Of a DNA stretch of 20,134 nucleotides, positions 7,716 through 14,506 are shown one piece after another. Origin of the DNA: CBDUBS01 sp965365445 (GTDB taxonomy: Bacteria; Bacteroidota; Rhodothermia; Rhodothermales; DASSAV01); contig CBDUBS010000058.1 of assembly GCA_965365445.1 (NCBI GenBank), positions 1 through 20,134 on the forward strand, given 5' to 3'. The notes below the pieces were generated by a model. The model did not search any database. It was not told the DNA's origin and worked only from the letters and a program-made list of their open reading frames with translations. Both the position numbers and the translations under genes were made by a program. Numbering within the stretch: the first letter of the stretch is position 1; every line of letters starts with the position of its first letter.

Positions 7716-8429
7716 CTACTTCGAGAGCCAGCGGATGTTGTCGAAGTTGATGTCGCGGATGACGACGTGCTCCGGCGTGGAAAGCACGAACAGAATGATG
7801 CCCGCCACGTCCTCCACGGAAAGGAATTTTTCGCGGGGCACCGCCCGGTCGCCCCAGTAGTCGCTATCGACCGGGCCGGGGTTCACGTCCGTCACCTTGA
7901 TGCCTTCTTTGAGGATCTGGTCGGCCAGGCCGCTGCTCAAACCCCGGGCCCCGAACTTGGAGGCGCAGTAGACCGGGGCGGTCGGGTTGGTGCGCTGCCC
8001 CGCCATCGAGACGAGCGTGACGATATGCCCCGACTGTTGCGGCTTCATCATCTTCAACGCCTCCCGCGAGCACAGAAAAACCCCTTTCACATTTACGTCC
8101 ATCATCTTGTCGAACACGTCGAGGGCGGTTTCCGACATGTCGGGCGTCGGAATGCCTAGCCCGGCATTGTTGATGAGCACGTCCAGCTTCCCGAAGTGGT
8201 CGCGGCACCGACTGAACGCTTCCACGACCTCCTCCTCCCGGCTGACGTCTCCCCGAAACGTTTCCAGAGGCAATCCCTTGCTTTCCTGTTTCAAGGCTTC
8301 CAGCTTCTCGGGGGCCACATCGAGGACAAACACCTTCGCCCCGGCTTCCAGAAGCGCTTTCGTGGTCGCTTTGCCGATCCCGTTGGCTCCGCCCGTTACC
8401 AGGCATACTTTATCCCGTAGTCCTTGCAT
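7716..8429 (-). CDS. SDR-family oxidoreductase (first gene of the catabolic operon)
   Basis: The 237-residue classical SDR is complete. It has the cofactor loop TGGANGIG (12-19), NNAG (87-90), and the catalytic tetrad N113, S141, Y154 and K158 (YCASK), with the usual 13-residue Ser-Tyr spacing. Acidic D37 after the second strand (VFVLDVA) favours NAD over NADP. It would oxidise or reduce a sugar, keto-uronate or similar hydroxyl/carbonyl; in uronate pathways SDRs of this size reduce 4-deoxy-5-keto-uronates, which is possible but unproven here. It is the promoter-proximal gene, transcribed divergently from lysR; the conserved operator block ends 62 bp upstream of its ATG and the palindrome lies 89 bp upstream. 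Confidence 0.93.
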   Translation of the reverse strand: MQGLRDKVCLVTGGANGIGKATTKALLEAGAKVFVLDVAPEKLEALKQESKGLPLETFRGDVSREEEVVEAFSRCRDHFGKLDVLINNAGLGIPTPDMSETALDVFDKMMDVNVKGVFLCSREALKMMKPQQSGHIVTLVSMAGQRTNPTAPVYCASKFGARGLSSGLADQILKEGIKVTDVNPGPVDSDYWGDRAVPREKFLSVEDVAGIILFVLSTPEHVVIRDINFDNIRWLSK

Positions 8430-8491
8430 AGTCTGTTACCCGTTGAAAGTCGAATGAATGTCCCTTACAGGGTACGAACAAAGGGCGCATT

Positions 8492-8534
8492 CATCAATTG
8501 AAATAAACTTACTGTATATTAACCACTGGTTAAC
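8492..8534. promoter_or_regulatory. Putative LysR operator block A, between the SDR operon and lysR
   Basis: This AT-rich 43-bp block in the 132-bp divergent intergenic region holds a perfect 15-bp palindrome, TTAACCACTGGTTAA (8519-8533), with T-N11-A geometry (T8520, A8532) typical of LysR-type sites. It also holds an 8-bp palindrome TCAATTGA at 8494-8501. The same block occurs upstream of susC (19165-19207) with 35 of 43 positions identical and no gaps. The palindrome is 28 bp before the lysR start codon, so binding could both activate the SDR operon and repress lysR itself. No convincing -35/-10 pair can be assigned by eye. Confidence 0.72.
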
Positions 8535-8561
8535 CCTTGCTTTTCCTGACCCGGACACTCC

Positions 8562-9467
8562 GTGGATATCTCCCGATTGAAGAGTCTCGTGATGCTGGCC
8601 GAACTCGGCAGCATCAACCGGGCGGCCGAGGCGCTCAACCTGAGCCCGCCGGCGGTGCATAAACAGCTCAAGGTGCTGGAGCAGGAGCTTGGCCTCGTGC
8701 TGTACGAAAAGGTCGGGCGGCGCCTCCGGCTCACCCAGGCCGCCCAGGCGCTCCTTCCTCACGCGCAGGCCCTGCTGGCCCAGCATGAGGCTACGCTCTT
8801 GGCCGTGGACGAGATCAAAGGGCTCCGGCGGGGGTTCATCCGTATCGGGGCGGGGGTTACCTTCGGCAGTTACGTTCTGCCTGCCCTGCTCCGGCAGTTC
8901 CGGGCCGCCTACCCCAGCATCGAACTCATCGTGGAGCTGGGCGCTCTGCGCAACCTGGCCGCCGCGCTGGATCGCAACGACATCGACATCGCGTTCCTCG
9001 CGGCAGTCGATTTCCTGCGCGCCTACGATTTCCGCGAGGTCCGGCGCTGGCGCTTTTCGATGTACCTGGCGGCCCACCGGCAACGCAACCTGCCCTCGCC
9101 GTGCCCCGTTTCCCTTCTCGAATCGCTTCCTTTCCTGCTTTACAAAGAGGACTCCCTGTTCGATACGCTTACCTCGGATTATTTCAACCGCATCGGTTTC
9201 CGTCCCACGGAGGTCATGCGGCTCAACAGCGCCGACATCGTCAAATCGATGGTCGGGGCGGATCTGGGCATTGCCATGCTGCCCGGCTGGATGCTGGACG
9301 ATGCCAACGACGAGGGACCCCTTCGGGTGGTGCATTCGGATGCGCCGCCGCTGCAAACGCACATGGCGCTGCTGACCCGCCGCTCCAGCTACCTGCCCGA
9401 GCCCGTGCGCGCCTTCGTGGAGATGGTGGGCGGATGGGATGAAGTTTCGCTCGGCCTGCGGACGTAG
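8562..9467 (+). CDS. LysR-type transcriptional regulator
   Basis: A 301-residue LysR-family DNA-binding regulator and the only regulatory protein in the window. The winged helix-turn-helix is at residues 1-60, with the recognition motif SINRAAEALNLSPPAVHKQL (17-36), followed by a linker helix and a periplasmic-binding-protein-like effector domain from about residue 87 (GFIRIGAGVTFGSYVLPALL) to about 290. The start is GTG at 8562: an in-frame TGA lies 12 bp upstream, and MDISRLKSLV is the standard LysR N-terminus. It is transcribed divergently from the SDR operon, with the palindromic site between them, and converges on the susC operon. It probably senses a sugar-acid intermediate and controls both operons; the effector is unknown. 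Confidence 0.95.
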   Translation: MDISRLKSLVMLAELGSINRAAEALNLSPPAVHKQLKVLEQELGLVLYEKVGRRLRLTQAAQALLPHAQALLAQHEATLLAVDEIKGLRRGFIRIGAGVTFGSYVLPALLRQFRAAYPSIELIVELGALRNLAAALDRNDIDIAFLAAVDFLRAYDFREVRRWRFSMYLAAHRQRNLPSPCPVSLLESLPFLLYKEDSLFDTLTSDYFNRIGFRPTEVMRLNSADIVKSMVGADLGIAMLPGWMLDDANDEGPLRVVHSDAPPLQTHMALLTRRSSYLPEPVRAFVEMVGGWDEVSLGLRT

Positions 9468-9511
9468 CCCGGTGTTTAACCTCGCTTCATTATGATGGGC
9501 CGGCTCCAGCT

Positions 9512-10057
9512 TCATGGTTCGTTGCCGGTTGTTCCACCCGCCGGGCCGGATGCGTACCGGCGAACGGCATACAGCACCCCGCCGCGCTCGTCGAGGAAGG
9601 TGAATACGATGGAAGGGCGTTCCACGGCCGACGACGGATCGACCTGTACGTGCAGCATCCCCCCTACGGGAACCCTCTGGATGTACGGCTGGTCGATCCG
9701 GCCCTCCGGGTCGGTCGATCCGGGGTCGCCGGGCGGGCGGCCTTCCCGGGCGTTCTGTGAGACGAACGCGCCGGAGCTGAACTCTTCGATGCCGGATGGA
9801 TGCACCGAATGGTACTGCCAGTGCCGGTCGCCGTTGATCGTGTAGAACGCAGGCGACGTGAGGCCGTTTTCGGCCAGCCACGCGAGAAACGCCGTTCCTT
9901 CATGCCTGAAGCCTTTCGGATTCGTGTGGTTGTCGCGTTTCCCGACCATGCTCGATGCGTACCATGTTGCCGCAGGCTCGGGGCGGGCGGCGCACCCGGC
10001 AAGCAGCAGGCACAGCGCAATGCAGGGTGCGGCTCCGCTTGTTTTGTGCTTGTGCAT
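9512..10057 (-). CDS. Lipoprotein carrying only the C-terminal part of a PhoD-like phosphatase (truncated or remodelled)
   Basis: The 181-residue product starts with a lipoprotein signal peptide ending in LLAGC (C22), so it would be lipid-anchored. From about residue 37 it reads like the C-terminal third of PhoD-like alkaline phosphatase/phosphodiesterases: MVGKRDNHTNPKGF, HEGTAFLAWL, then the signature GDRHWQYHS (76-84), IEEFSSGAF and a final beta-rich segment. PhoD-like proteins are usually 400-600 residues, and the N-terminal metal-binding motifs of the metallophosphatase core are absent here. The protein is probably not an active phosphatase: it may be an in-frame deletion remnant or an exported protein with a new role. 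It is the last gene of the susC operon, 36 bp after the third glycosidase gene, and converges with lysR. Confidence 0.75.
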   Translation of the reverse strand: MHKHKTSGAAPCIALCLLLAGCAARPEPAATWYASSMVGKRDNHTNPKGFRHEGTAFLAWLAENGLTSPAFYTINGDRHWQYHSVHPSGIEEFSSGAFVSQNAREGRPPGDPGSTDPEGRIDQPYIQRVPVGGMLHVQVDPSSAVERPSIVFTFLDERGGVLYAVRRYASGPAGGTTGNEP

Positions 10058-10093
10058 AGGGTCGGGTTGTGCTTCGCGGTCAGGGGCGCCTCG

Positions 10094-11536
10094 TCAATCG
10101 GCCATCGGTATCGCGGAGCGATCCGCGATCAGCACGGGCGAATCGTAAACCGGGATGCCGGTAAACCGGTATTCCGTACCCCGGCGAGTCCAGCGGTCGG
10201 CTGGAATCGCGTACACGTCCCCCATGCGGAGATCCACGTACACCGGGTCGGAGAATTTGGCCTGCGGAAACGTCAGGTCCAGCGATACCGTCTCGTTCAT
10301 ATTCCTCGGGGTGGACCCGCTCAGCCAGAGCGTAACTACCTGTTCGTCCGAATGCTGCTGCCGGTAGCCGAACACCGCCAGGGCGCTGTCGGTCGCGGCG
10401 AGGTACGGGTAATTCGGGATGCGCGTCAGCGTCGGATCGAAGATGGCGGTAACGTGCTGCATGGCCCGGTATGCCGGCTTGGCATAGGCGATGGTTTTAT
10501 CCTCATTCGCTTTCAGCAACCCCTTGGTGTTCATGGTGCTGATGCCGGAGCTGCTCCCCTGATAGTTCATGTCGGCCATGGAGAAGTAGAGCGAGGGGAT
10601 GTCCATACCGAGATCGCCGAGGAGCCGCCGGAGCGCCCATTTTGCCTGTGAAAGCTCGCTCCAGTCGTACTTCCCGAGAGCCCCTCCCGCCTGGGGAGTG
10701 GACGGGGCGCCCTGCTCGCCCTGCCGCAAGGTAATCTCGTCGGAATACTTCGAAACAACCTCCCGAAGCGCCTGCACGTTCCGGTAGGCGTCGTCCGGGT
10801 TGTACGTGTACCCGTGGTACGTTATTTCATCCACCAGAGGCAGTTTGCCGCGCTCGGCCAGGTACCGGAGGAAGGTATCCGTGTAGTCTTTGTCTCGTGG
10901 TGAGGCGAGGGAGAGCGCATAGAGAACGGCATCCGGATCGACGGCCCGAATGATTTCGGCCGTTCGAATGTAGAGCGCGGCGTAGGCGTCGGCCGGGATA
11001 GGATTGTGCCTGTTGTCGGATTCGTTCCAGATCTCCCAGACGTTCACGCGCCCGTCGTACCGTTCGGCCATAGCCCGCACCCAGCGGTCCCACGCGGCCA
11101 GCGCCTCCTCCGAGGTAGGGATGCCGCCGGCCAGGTCCGCTACGCCGCCGCCCTCGTATACGGGGTTGCCGTAGGATACCTGAAGCCACGGATCGACGCC
11201 CTGCTCGCGGGCGTCGTCTATGACGCGGTCCAGCCACCCGAAGTCGAGCCGGCCTTTTTCCCGCTCGGTTTTAGCCCAGCCTCCCTGCAACCGGATCTGT
11301 TTGGCCCCGAGCGGCCCCAGGTACTCCTTGTAGTTGTCGTATACCGCGAAATCGCGGTCCAGCGTTTCGCCGCCCACGCTCCAGTTGGAGGAGGGGATGT
11401 CTCCGGCGTGTCGGGGCTGAACCGTGCCGACGCGCTCGAACGGGATGGAAGGCCCGGGCTGCGCCTGCACCGAGACGGCAAAGAGCACGGCAACCCCGAC
11501 CGTTGCCGGGCGGAAGGAGAGGGAAGGCAGGATCAT
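10094..11536 (-). CDS. Secreted glycosidase-like protein, paralogue 1 of 3 (clan GH-A-like barrel plus C-terminal beta domain)
   Basis: This is a 480-residue protein with an Sec signal peptide (cleavage near VSVQA-QPG, residue 25), so it is periplasmic or exported. It has a (beta/alpha)8-type glycosidase pattern: GWAKTEREKGRLDFGWLD (86-103), WEIWNE with candidate acid/base E172, and RQGEQG with candidate nucleophile E274, the usual spacing for retaining clan GH-A enzymes. The last ~90 residues form a beta-rich domain ending YDSPVLIADRSAIP. I chose ATG 11536 over longer frames because it gives a clean signal peptide right after the preceding gene, 26 bp away. It is the most divergent of three tandem paralogues. 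I cannot assign a CAZy family; GH39/GH5-like relatives are possible. Confidence 0.87.
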   Translation of the reverse strand: MILPSLSFRPATVGVAVLFAVSVQAQPGPSIPFERVGTVQPRHAGDIPSSNWSVGGETLDRDFAVYDNYKEYLGPLGAKQIRLQGGWAKTEREKGRLDFGWLDRVIDDAREQGVDPWLQVSYGNPVYEGGGVADLAGGIPTSEEALAAWDRWVRAMAERYDGRVNVWEIWNESDNRHNPIPADAYAALYIRTAEIIRAVDPDAVLYALSLASPRDKDYTDTFLRYLAERGKLPLVDEITYHGYTYNPDDAYRNVQALREVVSKYSDEITLRQGEQGAPSTPQAGGALGKYDWSELSQAKWALRRLLGDLGMDIPSLYFSMADMNYQGSSSGISTMNTKGLLKANEDKTIAYAKPAYRAMQHVTAIFDPTLTRIPNYPYLAATDSALAVFGYRQQHSDEQVVTLWLSGSTPRNMNETVSLDLTFPQAKFSDPVYVDLRMGDVYAIPADRWTRRGTEYRFTGIPVYDSPVLIADRSAIPMAD

Positions 11537-11562
11537 GGGTAGAAACGGATTGCCTCGGCGGT

Positions 11563-12975
11563 TCAGGAGCCGGCCGCCGTGGTGGTTATCGGAAGCGCCG
11601 AGCGTTCGGCGATCAGGATGGGCGAGTCGTAGAGCGGGATGCCGGTGAACCGCGAACCGCCGCCCTCGCGCTTCCAGGCGCCGTCCGGTATGTCGTACAC
11701 CGTGCCGTCGCGCAGATCGACGTATACCGGATCGGTGAACTGCGTTTTCGGAAAGGCCAGATCCGTAGCCGTGCGTACGTACGAATCCGAAGGCACCGAG
11801 CCGTCGAACCACAGCGTCACGACGGAGCGGCCGTCCGCCTTTTTGTACGCAAAAGCGGAGATCGAGGAATCCGACGAGGCTGACCACTCGAAGCCCTTCA
11901 CCCGCTCCAGCGAGTCGTCGAAAACGGCCGCCAGATGCTGCACGGCCCCATACGCCGGTTTCCGCCGGAGCACCTGCTTGTCGTCGTTGGTGTAGAGCAA
12001 TCCCTTCCGGTTCATCTCGTCCGGGTACAGCATATCCGTCATGGCGAAATACGAGGACGGGATGTCGCGGCCCAGGTCGCCGAGCATCCGGCGCAGGGCC
12101 CACTTGGCCTGCGACAGCTCGGACCAGTTATAACTGTTCAGGGCGCGTTTGCGCCGAAATTCGGAAGGCGCTCCGTTTTCGCCCTGCCGGATCGTTATTC
12201 GGGGGTCGTACGACGCGGCTACCTTGCGCAACGCTTCCACTTCGTCGTAGTTGCTGTCGGGGTTGCGGGTATACGGGTGATACGTGACCTCGTCGATCAA
12301 CGCAAGGCCGCCCTGCGCTTTCACGGCGGCCAGCACCGAGTCGGCAAATTCAGGGTGAATGCCTGCAATCGCCATCGCGAGGATTTTCGCTTCGGCTTGT
12401 TCCTCCCGGATCACCCGGGCCGTGCGCGTCAGCAGGGTTGCATAGGCCGTAGCCGGATTCTTACCGTTCGGCTCGTTCCAGATTTCCCACTCGTCTACCC
12501 GGTCCTTGTACCGCCGCACCATGGTGCGCACCCAGTTATCCCACCCCTGCAGGGCTTCCGGCGTGGCCGGGATCTTTGCTCCTAGCAGCGTGCCCCCGCC
12601 TCCGGAGTACACGGCGTTGCCGTAGCTCACGTTGATCCAGGGCTCCACCCCCTGACTGACCATGTCATCGATGATCGCATCCAGCCATGCCCAGTCGTAC
12701 TTCCCCTTCTCTCGCTCCGTTTTGGCCCAGCCCGCCTGGATTCTGGCCTTCTTGATGCCCAGCGGCCCCAGGTGCTCCTTCCAGTTGTCGTACAGGGTGT
12801 AATCCCGGTCCATCGTTTCCGTCCCGATGGACCAGTTCGACTCCCGGATTTCGGAAGCGTGACGCTCTGCGATACGGCCCAGTACCGGATACTCCACGGA
12901 CGAAGTCTGCGCCGCGCATGGCGCGGCCATGCAAAAGAGCAAGAGTATAGTGGTTTTCATCGTTCCGATGTTCAT
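11563..12975 (-). CDS. Secreted glycosidase-like protein, paralogue 2 of 3
   Basis: A 470-residue protein of the same family as its neighbours. The signal peptide runs to about CAAQ (residue 23). The barrel shows SNWSIGTETMDRDYTLYDNW (47-66), KARIQAGWAKTE, the acid/base candidate E168 in WEIWNEP, and the nucleophile candidate E266 in RQGENG. The C-terminal beta domain ends YDSPILIAERSALP. The ATG at 12975 is preceded by a good ribosome site (AGGAAGG, four bases before the start), unusual in this window, and is preferred over the internal ATG at 12960. It lies 15 bp after paralogue 3 and 26 bp before paralogue 1. It would hydrolyse side chains or the backbone of the glycan handled by SusC/SusD; the linkage is unknown. 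Confidence 0.88.
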   Translation of the reverse strand: MNIGTMKTTILLLFCMAAPCAAQTSSVEYPVLGRIAERHASEIRESNWSIGTETMDRDYTLYDNWKEHLGPLGIKKARIQAGWAKTEREKGKYDWAWLDAIIDDMVSQGVEPWINVSYGNAVYSGGGGTLLGAKIPATPEALQGWDNWVRTMVRRYKDRVDEWEIWNEPNGKNPATAYATLLTRTARVIREEQAEAKILAMAIAGIHPEFADSVLAAVKAQGGLALIDEVTYHPYTRNPDSNYDEVEALRKVAASYDPRITIRQGENGAPSEFRRKRALNSYNWSELSQAKWALRRMLGDLGRDIPSSYFAMTDMLYPDEMNRKGLLYTNDDKQVLRRKPAYGAVQHLAAVFDDSLERVKGFEWSASSDSSISAFAYKKADGRSVVTLWFDGSVPSDSYVRTATDLAFPKTQFTDPVYVDLRDGTVYDIPDGAWKREGGGSRFTGIPLYDSPILIAERSALPITTTAAGS

Positions 12976-12990
12976 GATACCTTCCTCTCG

Positions 12991-14472
12991 TTAATGGGGA
13001 ATGATGCTTCGTTCGGCGACCAGCACAGGTGAATCGTAAAGGGGGATTCGCGTGAAATGCGAGCCCATCCCCTGCCGCCGCCACTGATCGTCTGGAATAT
13101 CATGGACCGTACCGCCGAGCAGGTCCACGTAAACCGGGTCGGTAAAGGGTATTTCGGGAAAGGTCAGGTCTACGCCCATGCGCCCGTATGAATCCGACGG
13201 CACCGAGCCGTCGAACCAGAGCGCAACCACATACTCGCCGCCGGCCTTTCGGTAGGCGAAGGCAGATACGGAGGAGTCGGTATCCGCCGCCCATTCGAAA
13301 TCAAGGACACGGTTCAGGGAATGGTCGAAAATGGCTGTAAGGTGCTGCACGGCCTCATAGGCTGGCTTCCTGCGAACGACCTCCTTATCCTGGTTGATGA
13401 AAAGAAGTCCCTTTCGGTTGATCTCCTCCGGGTACTTCATGTCGGCTATGGAGAAGTACGACGACTCCAGGTCATGGCCCAGGTCGCCGAGCATCCGGCG
13501 TAGAGCCCATTTCGCCTGCGCCGTTTCCGTCCATGGGTAATCCGCTAGGGCGCGATTTCGGTTGACCTCGGAAGGCACCCCGTTTTCTCCCTGGCGAATC
13601 CGGATGCGGGGATCGAACGACGCTGCCAGCCGGCGGAACACCTCTACACCTTCATACACGTCATCCGGGTTGAACGCATACGGATGGAACGTTACCTCGT
13701 CAACCAGATGCAGGTTGCCAGTCTCGGAGAGCCGTTCCAGAACCTTCCGGGCATAGTTGCAGTCGAACGTGCCTTCCGCTCGGGTCCGTCGATGCTCCTT
13801 GCACGCCTTTTCGTCCGTCTGGGCTTCAAAGTGGCTATCGTCCAGGGCGAGAATAAGGATACGCGCTTCCGGTTGCACCTTTTTGACCGCTTCAGCCGTT
13901 CGCTCAACCAGGGCAGCATACGCCGCCGGGGTTATGCTTTTAGCAAGGCGCGGTTCGTTCCATATTTCCCACTCGTCCACGTACGCCTCGTACCGACTAA
14001 CGAACCGGCTCACGAAGCGCAACCACGCTTCCCAGGCTTCTTCCGTTTGAGGCATATCCCCCCGGCTGTCTCCCGTACTGGTCGTATAGAGCGGGTTGCC
14101 ATAGGACAGGTTGACCCACGGTTCCACTCCCTGCCGGTGCATATCGGGGATAATGTTATCCAGCCACGCCCAGTCGTATTTCCCTTTCTCCTGTTCGGTT
14201 TTAGCCCACCCTGCCTGGATTCTGGCCTTTTTGACGCCCAGCGGGCCCAGGTGGTCTTTCCAGTTGTCGTACAGGGTGTAATCCCGGTCCATCGTTTCCG
14301 CCCCGACCGACCAGTTCGACGCCTTGATTTCGGAAGCATGGCGCGGTGCGACGCTTCCGATCACAGGAAACTTCACGGATGTGGTCTGGGCCGAGACAGG
14401 GAGGTACAGCCCCACTACCAGCAGGAGGGTCAGGCCGTATACCCGGGGGGTGCGGCGCATAATTGGGGACAT
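12991..14472 (-). CDS. Secreted glycosidase-like protein, paralogue 3 of 3
   Basis: A 493-residue protein with a signal peptide ending near VSAQ (residue 29). It shares the barrel motifs of its neighbours: GWAKTEQEKGKYDWAWLD, WEIWNEP with acid/base candidate E173, RQGENG with nucleophile candidate E296, and the closing YDSPVLVAERS. A stretch at about residues 211-236 is roughly 20 residues longer than in the other two copies and brings in C224, with C238 just after it; these could form a disulfide in the periplasm. The start at 14472 (MSPIMRR) or 14460 (MRRTPR) would both give a signal peptide. It is the first glycosidase after susD (34 bp gap). It is most similar to paralogue 2, including a 41-base identical stretch. 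The family is not assigned. Confidence 0.88.
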   Translation of the reverse strand: MSPIMRRTPRVYGLTLLLVVGLYLPVSAQTTSVKFPVIGSVAPRHASEIKASNWSVGAETMDRDYTLYDNWKDHLGPLGVKKARIQAGWAKTEQEKGKYDWAWLDNIIPDMHRQGVEPWVNLSYGNPLYTTSTGDSRGDMPQTEEAWEAWLRFVSRFVSRYEAYVDEWEIWNEPRLAKSITPAAYAALVERTAEAVKKVQPEARILILALDDSHFEAQTDEKACKEHRRTRAEGTFDCNYARKVLERLSETGNLHLVDEVTFHPYAFNPDDVYEGVEVFRRLAASFDPRIRIRQGENGVPSEVNRNRALADYPWTETAQAKWALRRMLGDLGHDLESSYFSIADMKYPEEINRKGLLFINQDKEVVRRKPAYEAVQHLTAIFDHSLNRVLDFEWAADTDSSVSAFAYRKAGGEYVVALWFDGSVPSDSYGRMGVDLTFPEIPFTDPVYVDLLGGTVHDIPDDQWRRQGMGSHFTRIPLYDSPVLVAERSIIPH

Positions 14473-14506
14473 GTCGAACGTGTTCGTTTCAAAGGAGAGA
14501 ACTGGT

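Noticed and set aside
5175..8159. A 994-residue plus-strand open frame opposite the RraA, symporter and SDR genes
   Set aside because: Its product is rich in His, Arg, Gly and Gln with no domain motifs, and the opposite strand encodes three clear families. It is a GC-driven antisense shadow.
9474..9481. A lone TTAACC just after lysR as a third operator
   Set aside because: There is no inverted TGGTTAA partner and no flanking similarity to the 43-bp block.
9468..9511. Possible bidirectional terminator between the convergent lysR and lipoprotein genes
   Set aside because: No stem of useful length followed by a T-run could be found on either strand in these 44 bases.
8436..9881. A 481-residue minus-strand open frame across lysR
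   Set aside because: It runs antisense to a complete, well-conserved LysR gene and has low-complexity composition; no family motif is seen.
12125..12136. A perfect 12-bp palindrome CAGTTATAACTG
   Set aside because: It lies inside glycosidase paralogue 2 over conserved SYNWSEL codons and is unlike the TTAACCA operator; most likely chance.
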